The notes below the pieces were generated by a model that searched no databases, was not told where the DNA came from, and saw only the letters and a program-made list of their open reading frames with translations. From assembly GCF_000090795.2 (NCBI RefSeq), contig NW_003546533.1, forward strand, positions 83,712 to 126,919: DNA of 43,208 nucleotides. Direction: 5' to 3'. This document shows, piece by piece, positions 1-11,295 of the stretch. The stretch comes from Amphimedon queenslandica. Its lineage: Eukaryota > Porifera > Demospongiae > Haplosclerida > Niphatidae. A program made the position numbers and the translations under genes. The first letter of the stretch is position 1. Every line of letters begins with the position of its first letter.

Positions 1-2813
1 CGGTACACAATGCTGCCTCATCAGGTTCCACTACAGTGTTAAGATACATCATATCTCAGTATAATCTTGACGCTAACTTGCCTGATCATATTGGTCGAAC
101 ACCATTAATGCACTCTTGCTCATCAGGTAGCATTAATGCTGTTGAATATCTCATTAATTGTCATAACAGTGATCCTAATATCACTGATCTCGATGGTATG
201 ACATGTCTTCATCATTCTTGTCGTAATGGTCATATTGACTTCACTCAATATCTCATTGAGGTACAGCATTGTGATGTTAATAAAACAGATGATGAAGGAC
301 GCACATTAGTACATCATGCTGCAAGTAGTGGTAATTTTAATTTAGTTCAGTATCTTATTACTGAACAAGGTTTGTCTCCTACTGCAGCTGATAAGAATGG
401 CCTCACTGCTTTACATTATGCTTCCCGTACTCTCAATTTGCACCTTGTTCAAAAATTAGTAGTTACCCATCAGCTTAAACCTCATCAAGCTGACAGCAAT
501 GGTAAACTACCAATTCATTATGCTGCTCAATCTGGTGCTATTTTTATACTTGATTATTTTGCCAAGTCTTGCAAGTGTAATCTTAATCAAGCAGATGGTG
601 ATGGTCAGAATATTTTTCATTATTCATCTAGAAATGGCAGCTCAAATTTTATTAAGCATATCATCAGCCAGTATCCTAAATGCAATAAGTTGCTACATGC
701 TGCTGACAGTATGGGTAATCTACCATTACATGTTGCTTGCCAGAGTGGTAATGCCCAATTAGTCACGTTTCTAATAGATGATATAAAGTGTGATGTCACA
801 GCTACCAATAGGCACAGTAAGACTTGTGTCTCTTTTGCCTGTTCTTCAAATAATCTTAATCTAGTCCAGCTACTTATACAACAATACAAGCTTAATCCTT
901 TTGCTGGTAGTAACTATGAATTTACAAAGTTACTGCATGAAGCAGTAGAAAATGATTGCGTAGATATACTGGAATGGTGCAAGCCGTATGGTGTAGATAT
1001 TGCTAACTATAGTAGCAGAAACTCACACACATTAGCTCATTTAGCTGCTTATAATGGTGCATTAAAATTTCTGAAGTATCTGATCAATGAGTATCAGTGT
1101 GATGTTAATGCCACTGCTACTGATGGTAGTACAAGTCTTCATTTTGCATGTCAACGTGGTCATCTCTCAGCCATTCTTTATCTCACTACTCTCCCTCAGT
1201 GTAATGTAGCAGCTACCACTTTAGATGGATCTACAGTGCTTCACAAAGCCAGCATGTGCAGTCAATCTTTTCTAATACTCAAGCACCTGGTTGAGAATCA
1301 TCAGTTAGATCTGTGTGGTGTGAATGATGATGGAATGGCTCCTATTCACATAGCATGTAGTAAGGGAAAGTTAGACTCTGTCCAGTACATTATAGAGCAT
1401 TCACCATCACTGCTTGAACTGCCTGAAAGTGTTCACGGTCACACTCCATTCCTTATTTCAGTAATGTACAATCAGCTAGAAGTGGCTCAGTATCTTATTG
1501 GTAAAAATTGCAATCTATCTGCTTCTGACGATGAAGGCTTCAAGTCAGCTCATGTATCAGCAAACAACGGTCGTTTGAATGTGTTAAAGTATCTTGTTGA
1601 TAATAATTATTGTGACCTCAATGCAACCAATCATCAAGGGCATACACCACTTCACATTGCTATACTGGCCAATCGATTTAAAATAATTGAATATATACTG
1701 AACAAGTCAACTCCTACAGTGACTGTCAACTGGCTTCGTGAAGTCAAATATTCATTAGACATTCCTCAAGACTTGCACACTACTAACCTCCACATTAATG
1801 CACAAGACCAAGATGGTAATACTCCTCTTCATCTTGCTTGTCAAAAAGGAAAAAAGAATGTTGTGTCACTGTTAGTAAAATCTTGCCACTCCAGCAGTTA
1901 TTTTTTAATTGCTAACAAAAAAGGAGAGACACCATTACACTTGGTAGCTGCTGTTGGTAGTAATGGTGCTGCAAAAGCTTTGCTTGTTTCAGTCACTCGA
2001 TCTCTATGTAGTGAGCTCTTTACTGCTCGTGATAATGAAGGATGCACTGTGTTTCATACAGCTTGTAGTAATGGTCATCTTGATGTCTTTCGATTTTTTT
2101 GCAATATTTATCCTGATGGTGTTCATGTGATAGATGATAAACAACGTGGTTTACTTTATGCAGCGTGTAAAGGTAGGGATATTGATATAGTAAAGGATCT
2201 CATTAAGAAGTATAAGCTAGATCCTGAATCTAAAGACATAGATGGTACTTCATGCCTGCACTTGCTAGCTGGAAGAGGCCATGTTGAAATGTATCGATAT
2301 TTGAAGCATTGCATTCACTCTACTGCAATCCCTTATGACAAGATTGGTCGTACTCCACTTCATTATGCTTGCAGTTCTGGTAGGATGAATATGGCAATTT
2401 ATCTCATAGAAACTTACTCCTGTTCTCCTGATGATCCTGATTATAATGGCTATACAGCAGTTCATGCAGCATGTGAATCTGGTAGCATCGAGTTAGTTCG
2501 CTATTTCTTAACAAATCTCAAATGTAATGCATACACTGAAACAAAAGAGCTACAAACTCTTCTTTATTTTGCTAGTAAGAGCTCTAATTTAGAGCTTGTT
2601 CGGTATCTGTTTGACGTCATCAAGATAAAACCTTGTCCACATGACATTAAAGTAGCTCAGTCAATTAATCCTGATTCATCAGTAGTGAAGTATCTTCAGA
2701 AAGTTCATGACAAGCTTCTGGTAGAGGAAGAGAGTAGGAAAACAAAGGAGGTGGATGTCACAAAAAGCTGGTGGAGCTCTCTAAAGACCATGGCACAGAA
2801 TATTAGCAAATAG
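1..2813 (+). CDS. Ankyrin-repeat protein, 5' partial, intronless
   Basis: The frame is open from the left edge (first full codon at 3) to the stop at 2811-2813, so the true start lies outside the window. The roughly 936 visible residues are almost wholly ankyrin repeats of about 33-36 aa, each with the D-x-x-G-x-T-x-L-H-x-A-C core followed by a helix ending in V-x-Y-L-I. I estimate at least 20 units. The last ~60 residues leave the pattern, are charged, and end in a Lys/Ser/Trp-containing tail (SWWSSLKTMAQ). No membrane segment, kinase or death domain is visible. Ankyrin arrays are protein-binding scaffolds, and the partner cannot be inferred. There is no intron in 2.8 kb, unlike every confident neighbour except the nested gene. 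Poly(A)-signal-like AATAAA follows at about 2950-2970. Confidence 0.9.
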   Translation, partial: VHNAASSGSTTVLRYIISQYNLDANLPDHIGRTPLMHSCSSGSINAVEYLINCHNSDPNITDLDGMTCLHHSCRNGHIDFTQYLIEVQHCDVNKTDDEGRTLVHHAASSGNFNLVQYLITEQGLSPTAADKNGLTALHYASRTLNLHLVQKLVVTHQLKPHQADSNGKLPIHYAAQSGAIFILDYFAKSCKCNLNQADGDGQNIFHYSSRNGSSNFIKHIISQYPKCNKLLHAADSMGNLPLHVACQSGNAQLVTFLIDDIKCDVTATNRHSKTCVSFACSSNNLNLVQLLIQQYKLNPFAGSNYEFTKLLHEAVENDCVDILEWCKPYGVDIANYSSRNSHTLAHLAAYNGALKFLKYLINEYQCDVNATATDGSTSLHFACQRGHLSAILYLTTLPQCNVAATTLDGSTVLHKASMCSQSFLILKHLVENHQLDLCGVNDDGMAPIHIACSKGKLDSVQYIIEHSPSLLELPESVHGHTPFLISVMYNQLEVAQYLIGKNCNLSASDDEGFKSAHVSANNGRLNVLKYLVDNNYCDLNATNHQGHTPLHIAILANRFKIIEYILNKSTPTVTVNWLREVKYSLDIPQDLHTTNLHINAQDQDGNTPLHLACQKGKKNVVSLLVKSCHSSSYFLIANKKGETPLHLVAAVGSNGAAKALLVSVTRSLCSELFTARDNEGCTVFHTACSNGHLDVFRFFCNIYPDGVHVIDDKQRGLLYAACKGRDIDIVKDLIKKYKLDPESKDIDGTSCLHLLAGRGHVEMYRYLKHCIHSTAIPYDKIGRTPLHYACSSGRMNMAIYLIETYSCSPDDPDYNGYTAVHAACESGSIELVRYFLTNLKCNAYTETKELQTLLYFASKSSNLELVRYLFDVIKIKPCPHDIKVAQSINPDSSVVKYLQKVHDKLLVEEESRKTKEVDVTKSWWSSLKTMAQNISK

Positions 2814-3100
2814 AACATTAATGATTTATTTTTATAATATAAAGCAATATAACATTGCATTGCATGATTTGCTTTTAAATTACATTATTAATATGTTTTC
2901 ATGTTAATGAATTACATTACATTAATTTTGCTTTAAACTTTAATGCTATAATAAAATCAGTGAAATAAAAAACTATACTAACACAAAAACTGCTGTTCAT
3001 TCCCTTGACTTCTTCCATAAGTATATTCCAATAATTATCAATAAAGAAAATGTCTGCACGATCAGAGCACCATCAACTAAACAAAAAATTAAAATCACTT
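2814..3100. other. Convergent intergenic spacer with poly(A)-type signals
   Basis: A/T-rich spacer between the ankyrin gene (+) and the CH-domain gene (-), which converge here. AATAAA-like signals occur on the plus strand near 2950-2970 and near 3040. No open frame or RNA gene was seen. Confidence 0.5.
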
Positions 3101-6100
3101 TTAATGCAACATGATGTGTACAATACCTTCTGGGAGTCGGTAAGGAATATTGACATCATTGGGTATAACCGGTTTGACTGGTTCTTCAAGTTTTGCCAGT
3201 AGCCAGCCCTCATATTCATTACTTTCATTCATAGCAGCCAACCACAACTGTAAAAATACAAAATATATAATTACTTGTAAAAATTCCTTTAGCAAAATTT
3301 TCCAGTTTTTTGTTCCATCTATATTTCTTTATAAACAGGCAATTTACTTTTTAATATAATACATTTTGAATTCTAGCATCAGTTTTATCATTTGGGCCCA
3401 TTCCCAATACATTTTACTCTTACATTATTTTACAAACCTCTTCAATATCTTCAACTGGTGAAAAAGAGGTCAAGCCAGATTTCCTTAACTGAGTGGCCAT
3501 TTTACCTAAAGCCTCAACTTCCTTTATCAATTCTTTGTCTTCGTTAGCTCTTACTCCTCTAAACTCATGCAGCAATATCTGGACCTCTCCTCTTATTGGC
3601 GCTCCTCTTTTAGTAGCTGATACTATGAGCTGTCTACGTGCTGAAATCCTCTCATTTAATGATGCATATTGATTATTATACTCATCCAGTAAAGGAGTAG
3701 TTGGAGGAGGAGTATCCTATGAAATATAGAAATAAAAATGCTATCAGTTTTATTTCAGTTTTATTTCATTAGCAGAAATTATTAAAAATAAATCACTAAA
3801 TATGCAAGGTTTCCCACAGGATTTTAGCATAGTGTTCATGCATGCAGCTTCTTGTCATTGGATTGCCAAGTTGCTTAAAAACCCAGTACTATAGTACAGA
3901 GTATTTGGACTAAAATGACTAGGAGAGAATTTTCTATTTTTATAAGTTTTCGTGATACATATACATGTTTTTATGTTGTGTAGCAAGTTTAAGCTGGTTC
4001 CAATCAAAATTAGATTTTTTACAAATTTTAAAAGTTACTCAGAAATTGGGCCAAAATCCCTGCAGGATCTTTGGCCAAATTTCGCCAAAAATGACTAGGA
4101 GAGAATTTTCCATTTTTATAATTTTTCCTGATACATATACATGTTTTTATGTTGTGTGACAAGTTTAAGCTGAGTCCGAACAAAATTGAATTTTTTACAA
4201 ATTTTTAAAGTGACACAAAAATTAGGTACATGTAGATGTACATGTACATGTAGTGCTTGTCAGTTCATTAGCATGCTTTGTGGGAAACCCTGTACATACG
4301 TACTAAATTGATAATATTCCATGAATGTTAAGTACACAATAATAAATATATCATACCTCTTTCTGAGATGATGGCAATGGAGGAGTAGGTTCCTTCACTG
4401 GTGGTGGTGGTGCTTCAACTACTGGAGATTGCTCTATCACTGATACTGGCTCTTGTATTGGCTCTGGTTCTTGTATTGGTTCTGGTTTTTGTGGTTCAGC
4501 AAATGATGACCTCAACTGTGATACATACATCAGCACTGCTTCCTCCGATGGCTTAGGAACATTAACATCTGAAAAAAGAAAGGAAATGAATTACCGTATA
4601 ACAGGTATATTGTTTGGGATAAATTCGTTCTAAGCAGGATTAGGGATTTTCATTTATCTTAGCAGCCATTTTGTACACACAGCATTGAGGAAACACTTTT
4701 TGTTCAAAAAATTTTGTTACACAAGAAATAAAACAAACTGGATACAGCAGTGCTTCTGGTTTTATTAATGTAGACCTTACCTTCTGGTTCTAGCAGTCTT
4801 GTTACTCCAAGCTTATCCTCGGCTACACTAAAAGCTTTGCCAAGGTTCTCAATGGGTTGGTTCGGATCACAAGAAGAATAGTCGAGGAGCTGATTGTTGT
4901 GGCTGTGAATGAGAGCACAGAATGCCATACCATCTCTCCAGCTCGTGTGGAAATTGGTAACATTCACACCATCGTACCTATAATAATAAAAATAAATGAA
5001 AACTTTCTTTTAGTACAAACCAAACTACGACAAAAGCAATTTTAAATAATATGTCATATACATGTATGTGTTTTGATGTACTTATACTTTCAACACATAC
5101 CCATTGATCTGTGTTTGTGTCCAGTGTAATAGCTCAGCTTTTGGAGACTTGAATTGGCCAGTAGTACCACTCCCAGCATTAGAAGTAGTAGCACTTGCTA
5201 CCTACAGATATTTACAAGTGAATACATGTCATATATGTTAAGAGTAATAATACAATACTGTTTTACCACACACAGTATTCTACATTACATAGAACTCTAC
5301 ATTAGGATTAAAGACTTGCCATCATGCTAATGCTATACAGTAATAGTTTTTGTCACCTTGTTTCCATCTCGTTTGCACTGCTAGGTGTAAATTAAGGTGT
5401 GAACAAGGTTGTAAGAAATTAAAAATCAATTTTTGATCTACAATGGCCATGATTTTATGGAAAATTAATTTGAGAGTTTGCAATCTTATATTAAAAGTGA
5501 CTGTTATTATCAGTACCTGATATCGTAGAATCAGCTTCCATATAAGACCAAGGGTTAAGGTTTGATTTCCATCAGCAATACCACTACTAGTAATACCAAC
5601 CAGATCAATCTAAAAATATATACATTATAAAACAAAATAATAATAATTCTACCATGCCTAGTTGCAATTGACTGCTTGATTTTAGCTTCATATATAACTT
5701 ATTTACCACAGGGAGGTGTAATAAGTAATTTCCCGGGTAATAGGAGGTGTATAAGTAATTTCGAAGGCTAATAAGATTAATAAGTAGCCCAGGAAATTAT
5801 TTATTAACCTCCTGCAGGCCTGCTTGAAAATAGACAACCTAGTGCTAAGTGTTGCTAGTAAACTAGTTGCTTATTTTTAGTACATGGTAGAATTTGGTTA
5901 TACAACTCTGTGTCGGTATCTATGGTATTTATCATACTGAGGGCCTACAGCTGTCAGTATGATAAATGCCATAGATACCTCCACCTCATTGTATAACCTT
6001 TACTAATATGCAGTGCTTTATTACAAGTATTCCACAACATATTTCTATGTGCTCAAGACAAACTAAAGCCATACAATGATTACACACTCAAATTCCAATG

Positions 6101-6947
6101 TAATTCTGAGAAGTGTTGCTCTTAATTACTTGCTACATGATATGATTGTGAAATTATCTCTGACTCACTTTCTCTTTAGATTGTAGAAAGTCGATTACTG
6201 TTGTTATGTTGATCATGTGATGATTCCTTGTCTTCCCTTTCTCTCTAACCTAATACAAAAAGCCACTTATTATGTAACTATGATATTTGTTACTTTGAAG
6301 TTAAAAGTCAATATACAATACTAAAGTGCTATGTAAATGTACAAAACATGCCCCACAAATGAAAAACTGTGCAACATACAGACAAGGGCATGAAATTACA
6401 TACACAATTGCTAGACTCCTCTATTGAGAAGTACAAAGGGAGGCAGAGGTGTCAGTGTTTAAAAAGGAATTAAAATCCATTTTTTCTTGGCACTGATGCT
6501 TTGATGCAACGTGACAATTATTAGGTGTGAACATATACTAGTTAGACGATGGTAAATAAGGTAGTTGGAATCAATTATTGGTAAATATATTTTACTAGTT
6601 TTGTTCCAGTCAGTATCTCAATGAGGGTCATTAGTTTCGAGCCATCACGAAGATCATTGAACAGATCAGTTAGCTCTTCCTCTCCAGCCTAGAATGAGAG
6701 AAGAAGGGCAGGGAAAGAAAGAGAGGAGAGATAGAAGAAAGAGGGTGACAGAGGTTTGCTTCTGCCCTAATCGATCCTTTTCTTACTGCTTTGAAGTGAG
6801 CATTGATCCATTTGGTGTAAGCAGTGGTTGTTACTCTAAGAGCAGACCGACCTATTGAGAACAATGGTGAACTGGTGAGATCTACCATTTAAAAAAGGAC
6901 TCGCTCATACCAGCTTGCGTCTCAAGAAGATTATCAGGACCATCCAT
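3101..6947 (-). CDS. Short tandem calponin-homology (CH1-CH2) actin-binding protein
   Basis: Ten exons: 6911-6947, 6787-6851, 6596-6688, 6169-6249, 5517-5609, 5101-5201, 4781-4977, 4357-4568, 3438-3716 and 3101-3247. All borders are GT/AG and phases stay in frame, giving 434 aa. CH1 is about residues 18-125, with the T-K-W-I-N start, D-L-R-D-G, and the D-G-N-x-x-L-x-L-G-L-I-W motif. CH2 is about 140-250, with F-H-T-S-W-R-D-G and A-L-I-H. This pair is the actin-binding domain of the alpha-actinin/spectrin/dystrophin class. A Pro/Glu-rich linker (about 250-300) with repeated P-E-P-I-Q-E follows, then about 95 helical residues and a short tail. There are no spectrin repeats, EF hands or filamin domains, so the protein is far shorter than alpha-actinin. 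I infer an actin-binding adaptor and cannot give an ortholog. The start is the ATG at 6947, 12 codons before CH1 exon 2. Confidence 0.87.
3805..4292. mobile_element. hAT-like non-autonomous element in a CH-gene intron
   Basis: The ends are near-perfect inverted copies: AAGGTTTCCCACA at the left and TGTGGGAAACCCTG at the right. The element fills much of the intron between the 3716 and 4357 exon borders. Inside are two imperfect copies of a unit that contains ATACATATACATG and ends in TTTTTACAAATTTT. The same left end, inner units and right end recur at about 19003-19529, and a lone end lies at about 12789. The CAGGG-type terminus resembles hAT elements, which is family knowledge only; no transposase and no clear target duplication were seen. 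Confidence 0.65.
5645..5999. mobile_element. MITE-like element with a terminal hairpin, copy 1
   Basis: TTCTACCATG at about 5647 is matched by the inverse CATGGTAGAA at 5883-5892. Directly after this lies a ~100-bp hairpin (5896-5999) whose arms begin GGTTATACA and share TCTATGG(T/C)ATTTATCATACTGA. A related copy, with the same end motifs and hairpin arms, lies at 22588-22959. Both are in introns of minus-strand genes. No coding capacity. Confidence 0.6.
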
Positions 6948-7236
6948 TATTATCTAAGATAAACAGAGAGTAGTCTGACGGAGTGCTGTCACAAAAAGAT
7001 AAGAAAAAACTAAGAACCACCTCGTGATGTCACACTTCCTCTCATATCATCTCATGTGTTAAAACATTAATCATGATTGATTTTTAGATAATAGATTTAT
7101 TATAATAACATAATAATAGATGAATTAAAACAATGTGATAATTATAATCATAGGTCCATTCTTATAAGACAAGCTCATAATAGTGTATTATACAATAGAT
7201 TTCCAGAAGCAGGTACATTTGTAAAGTCAATTACTC
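6948..7236. other. Spacer between the CH gene promoter and the HEI10 3' end
   Basis: The two genes are tandem on the minus strand. This gap must hold the CH-gene promoter and the HEI10 3' untranslated region. It is A/T-rich. No clear TATA box or open frame was recognised. Confidence 0.4.
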
Positions 7237-10162
7237 CTAGAAGAGTCCACCATCATTAGGAGGAGGAGGATGAGGAGGGTACATGTTCATCATTAGAGGC
7301 TCTGGTCTAGTGGCATTTGAATGCTGGATGGCTCCAGCATTAAAGACAGCAGCAGCAAAATTAGGATCAACCTGTAAGGGATTAGCGGTACTGGAGACTG
7401 GGCCTACAGCAGTACCTGTGTATAAAATATAAAACCTAAATTAAGAGCGTTAAATATTAAACCATCTAACACAATACAAATTGTGTGAAATAAGTTTTAG
7501 CATTAAAACTACCAAGTGATGCATAAATGGGCTAAGCATTAACAAAAAGCAGAGTCAAATCCTAAATAAAAATGCTATAAAACTGTAAAAAAACAATAAA
7601 AAGTGGACATTCTACTTTACAATGTATAGTGTTTTTTTTTACCTTTATTAGTAGGCAGGCCTGGCCCTCCAGCATGTGGTAGTATTGGAATATTAAAAGT
7701 GGTAGATGGTCCAGTGTCAGAAGTTGGCTTTGTTATCGGAGGAGGTTGAGGTGGACGGAGGAAATGATGAGGAGAGAGTGGGAGACGAGTGTAATCTGTT
7801 TCGTCAAATTTATTAAGTGTCAATGTCCGTCTGTAATGAAAGTATATGTACAATTATATCATTTTGGATATGACTGTGAGTTATAGACCAAGAAAATTAG
7901 TAAATGTTGGCTCTTGTCCAGAAAATGGCAAGAATCTCGAAAATTATTTGTCGGAATTGGCTCAAACTTGCTACATAGCATAAGGATATTAATATGTATC
8001 AAAAAATGTAATAAAAATTGGGGATAATTTTGGAGCCATTTTTTGGAAAAATCATGGGCTATAGTACAGGGTATTTTTCAGATTTTGGCACATTTTTTAA
8101 AATGGCCATAACTTCAAAAATTTAAGTCAGAATCGGCTCAAACTTTCTACACAGCATAAGGATATCAATATGTATTAGAAAATGTAATAAAAATTGAGGG
8201 TGATTTTTTAGCCATTTTTTGGGGAAAACCATGGGCTATATAGTACAGGGTAATTTTCAGATTTTGGCTAATTTTTTAAAATGGCCATAACTCGAAAAAT
8301 TTAAGTCGGAATCAGCTCAAACTTTCTAGATAGCATAAGGACATCAATATGTAATAGAAAATGTAATAAAAATTGGGGGTGATTTTTGGGCCATTTTTCG
8401 GAAAAAACCATGGGCTATAGTACAGGGTATTTTCAGATTTTGGCTAATTTTTAAAAATGATAACTCAAAAAATTCAAGTCGGAATCGGCTCAAACTTTCT
8501 ATATAGCATAAGGACATCAATATGTATTAGAAAATGTAATAAAAATTGGGGGTAAATTTTTAGCCATTTTTTGGAAAAAACCATAGGCTATAGTACAGTA
8601 AAATGTCCCATCTTACCTCCTCAGTGAGTCATAGAGTGTTTGTAGTTTCTGGTACTGACGTCCTTTATCCATTAGCTTCTCAGACGACTCGTTGTATTTC
8701 AATTTAGTAGCATCCAATTCTTTACGAAGTGCTGCACAACAAGAGGATATATTATTATTATTATTATTATTATTTCATGAATTATACAAAATGTTTTAGC
8801 ACAATAGTTACCTTCAGCTTGAGCCTTCACAGCTAAATGAAAAAAAAAATAACGATAACCAATATAAATTTATGACAAGCTCTGTAATAGTACAGTATAC
8901 GTACATTAAAAAATAACACCTTCCTTTATACTATGGCTGCCACTGTGCATGGTGATATAATGATATTATAAATAAAATATACCTGACACTGCATATAACT
9001 ACTACATGTACATGCATAAATCTAATACCTGAAGCTATAACTGCTACAAGTCATCCATGTATAATTGCATATGTATAATTACCCACTCTTGATATTGCTA
9101 CCGTATAGCTGGAAATATTTGCTGGAATTTAATTTTGCTGTTTGCTGTTCATCATAAAAACGCACAATTTAATTCTGCAAAGCATTATAAGTGATGGGCG
9201 TATCAACAGTACACGCCTACACCAGCAAAATTAAATTCCACAAACATTAAAATTAGCTACATGGCTACAAAATTGCAAAATATAATTCCCACAAACTTTT
9301 CCAGCTATACGGTAATGTAGTCTTGCTATAACTCTTGCATGTACATGTATAATTATTTGTATATTTGATAGTTTTCTTTTCTTTCCTACCAGTGAGCTCA
9401 GCTTGAGTCCGTGACATCATCTGCTCGTAGTAGCTCTCATTCTGCTGTAACTTCTCCTTCGCTTTTGAGGAGCAATACTCATGATATAACTTCTCTTGAT
9501 GTGACTAGAAGAAAAGAGGACACGATGACATTGCAGGAAATTTTCAAAATTTAAGTAAGACTGTAGACTATATATTTACAAAAAAAAAATTCCATTTCTG
9601 CACATGCAAAATTTGATAATTCACTTAATACATTATTAATAATAATGTATTAGTACTTAATTAATACATTAGTTAACCTGATAGGACCAGAAAGAGAGGC
9701 CTCTTGCAGCAATCTCCATTATTATTTCAGGCCTCAAACCAGCAAGAACCATCTAGAGAAGGGGACAATGCAACTGTTAATTAATACGGAAATTAAACTT
9801 TGTGCTAGCCATTTAAATTAGTTTTGATGATGCCAAATGTAATTCAAAAAATGCTATTTTTGTTTTGGCTCATCCCAATCAATCTCTTACTGATTTATAT
9901 TCTTCTGGTGGTTGGAGATCAACTCTAGTGATATCATGGTTTCCAGGAAGCTGGGTCTCACAAGCAGGGCAGATACGGCCCCTACTGAACTCTCTCTCGG
10001 CATCTTCATCACAGAACACATCTAAAAGAGAGGAAAGTAATGGCTCCCCACAGCAGCTGCTAGTAGGTTAGTCTTACGAGAGCAAGAGGTGACCCAGCAG
10101 AAGTTGGTGAGTCTTTTTCGACATTTCTTAAAGTTACAGACCAGAGAGTCATCCGTAGCCAT
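7237..10162 (-). CDS. CCNB1IP1: HEI10/CCNB1IP1-type RING E3 ligase of meiotic crossover
   Basis: Eight exons: 10078-10162, 9891-10021, 9678-9752, 9390-9504, 8812-8832 (a 21-nt microexon), 8617-8731, 7643-7830 and 7237-7415. Every junction is in frame, giving 302 aa against about 277 in human. The N-terminal RING is complete: C-x4-C, then W-V-T-S-C-S-H-V-F-C and C-P-A-C. It is followed by the family hallmark E-E-Y-K-S-M-V-L-A-G-L-R-P-E, a coiled coil (about 100-190) that includes E-K-L-M-x-K-x-R-Q-Y-Q-K-L-Q, and a Pro-rich tail. In animals and plants HEI10 marks crossover sites on the synaptonemal complex and acts as a SUMO/ubiquitin ligase. The start is the ATG at 10162, eight residues before the first RING cysteine. 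A large repeat array lies just upstream. Confidence 0.93.
7885..8605. repeat. ~177-bp tandem repeat, four copies, in a HEI10 intron
   Basis: About four head-to-tail copies fill the intron between the 7830 and 8617 exon borders. Each carries the order GGCTCAAACTT, ATAGCATAAGGA, AATATGTAT, AATGTAATAAAAATTG, CCATGGGCTATAGTACAGGG and TCAGATTTTGGC. Successive copies begin at about 7930, 8108, 8287 and 8461. The same unit occurs at 27535-27800 in the same orientation and at 35575-36300 inverted. Confidence 0.85.
9099..9314. mobile_element. TACCGTATA-type MITE in a HEI10 intron
   Basis: The inverted ends TACCGTATAGCTGGAAA and TTTCCAGCTATACGGTA (with one extra T at the right end) enclose about 180 bp of A/T-rich sequence. 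Related elements with the same TACCGTATA(G/A)C ends lie at 37004-37193 and 41312-41506. No coding capacity. Confidence 0.75.
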
Positions 10163-10310
10163 AAGGAATCAAACTACTAAACCAAAAAGACAACAGAGCA
10201 CACACTTCCACGCTGGATCCCCGCCACTAACTAATTAATTATTAATTAAGGGGACGGAAGGTTAAAAATAAAATTAATTATGCATTATGTGGGCGGTGTG
10301 CGACGTATCG
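10163..10310. promoter_or_regulatory. Upstream region of HEI10
   Basis: About 150 bp separate the HEI10 start codon from the first unit of the 14-bp repeat array, so the HEI10 promoter probably lies here or within the array. The motif TTATGTGGGCGG at about 10285 recurs, slightly changed, at about 11298 just before the second repeat block. No TATA box was seen. Confidence 0.35.
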
Positions 10311-10636
10311 TGGCAACTGTAACCTAGCAACAGTAACTTAGCAACTGTAACCAAGCAACTGTAACTTAGCAACAGTTACATAGCAACTGTAACCAAGCAA
10401 CAGTTACCTAGTAACTGTAACTTAGCAACAGTAATTTAGTAACAGTAACTTAGCAACTGTAACCTAGCAACAGTAACTTAGCAACTGTAACCAAGCAACT
10501 GTAATTTAGCAACAGTTACATAGCAACTGTAACCAAGCAACAGTTACCTAGTAACTGTAACTTAGCAACAGTAACTTAGTAACAGTAACTTAGCGACTGT
10601 AACCTAGCAACTGTAACCTAGCAACTGTAACCTAGC
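10311..10636. repeat. 14-bp tandem array, block 1 (GTAACCTAGCAACW)
   Basis: Roughly 23 units built as GTAAC(C/T)(T/A)AGCAAC plus A or T. Many units, for example GTAACCTAGCAAC and GTTACCTAGTAAC, satisfy the imperfect-palindrome form GTNRCC-N-RGYAAC known for RFX X-box sites. Variants such as GTAACTTAGCAAC break one half-site. Joints alternate between CAACAGTAAC and CAACTGTAAC. Confidence 0.9.
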
Positions 10637-11295
10637 AATAAAAAAATAATTCTAAAATTAAAATTATTTATTTAATAAAAATTAATATTTTAATATAAAA
10701 TTATTTAATAGTAAAAAATAAATAATGTAAATTAATAATAATAATAACAATTTTTAAATTTATTTTAAAATTTTTCTAGTTTATTTTCCATTATTTTTAT
10801 TATTAATTTTTTTATTATTTAATTTTATTAATTAAAAAATTGTTTAATTTTTTAATTTTAATTTTAATTTTTCTACATCTAAGTGTTTGTGTTTTAAACC
10901 TATTTTCATTTTTTTAATTTTATTTTAATATAAAAATAATAATAATAAAAATAAAATTAAATGAATTTAAATTTTTTTTTTAATAAAAATAAAATAAATT
11001 AAATTAAATTAAATTAAAATCATAAAAAGCAAAAAATAATAAAATAATGAATAATAATTTTTTTAATTAAAAAAATCATTTCTTTTTTATTTTTTATTTT
11101 TAAAATTTTATTAATTACTTTATTTTTAATTATTTTTTTATAAATTAAAATTAAATTTAAATTATTTCTTAAATAATTTAATTTTAATTAATTCTTAAAT
11201 TAATTTTTTTTAAATTAGTTTCTTTTTAATTCTTATATTTATTTTTTATAATTTTTTAAAATTATTTTTTAAATATTTTAAATAAAAACTTAATT
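10637..11295. repeat. ~660-bp low-complexity A/T core
   Basis: Almost only A and T, made of short runs of TTTAATT, AATAAA and TTATTT with very few G or C bases. It lies exactly between the two 14-bp repeat blocks. It contains no open frame. Confidence 0.85.
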
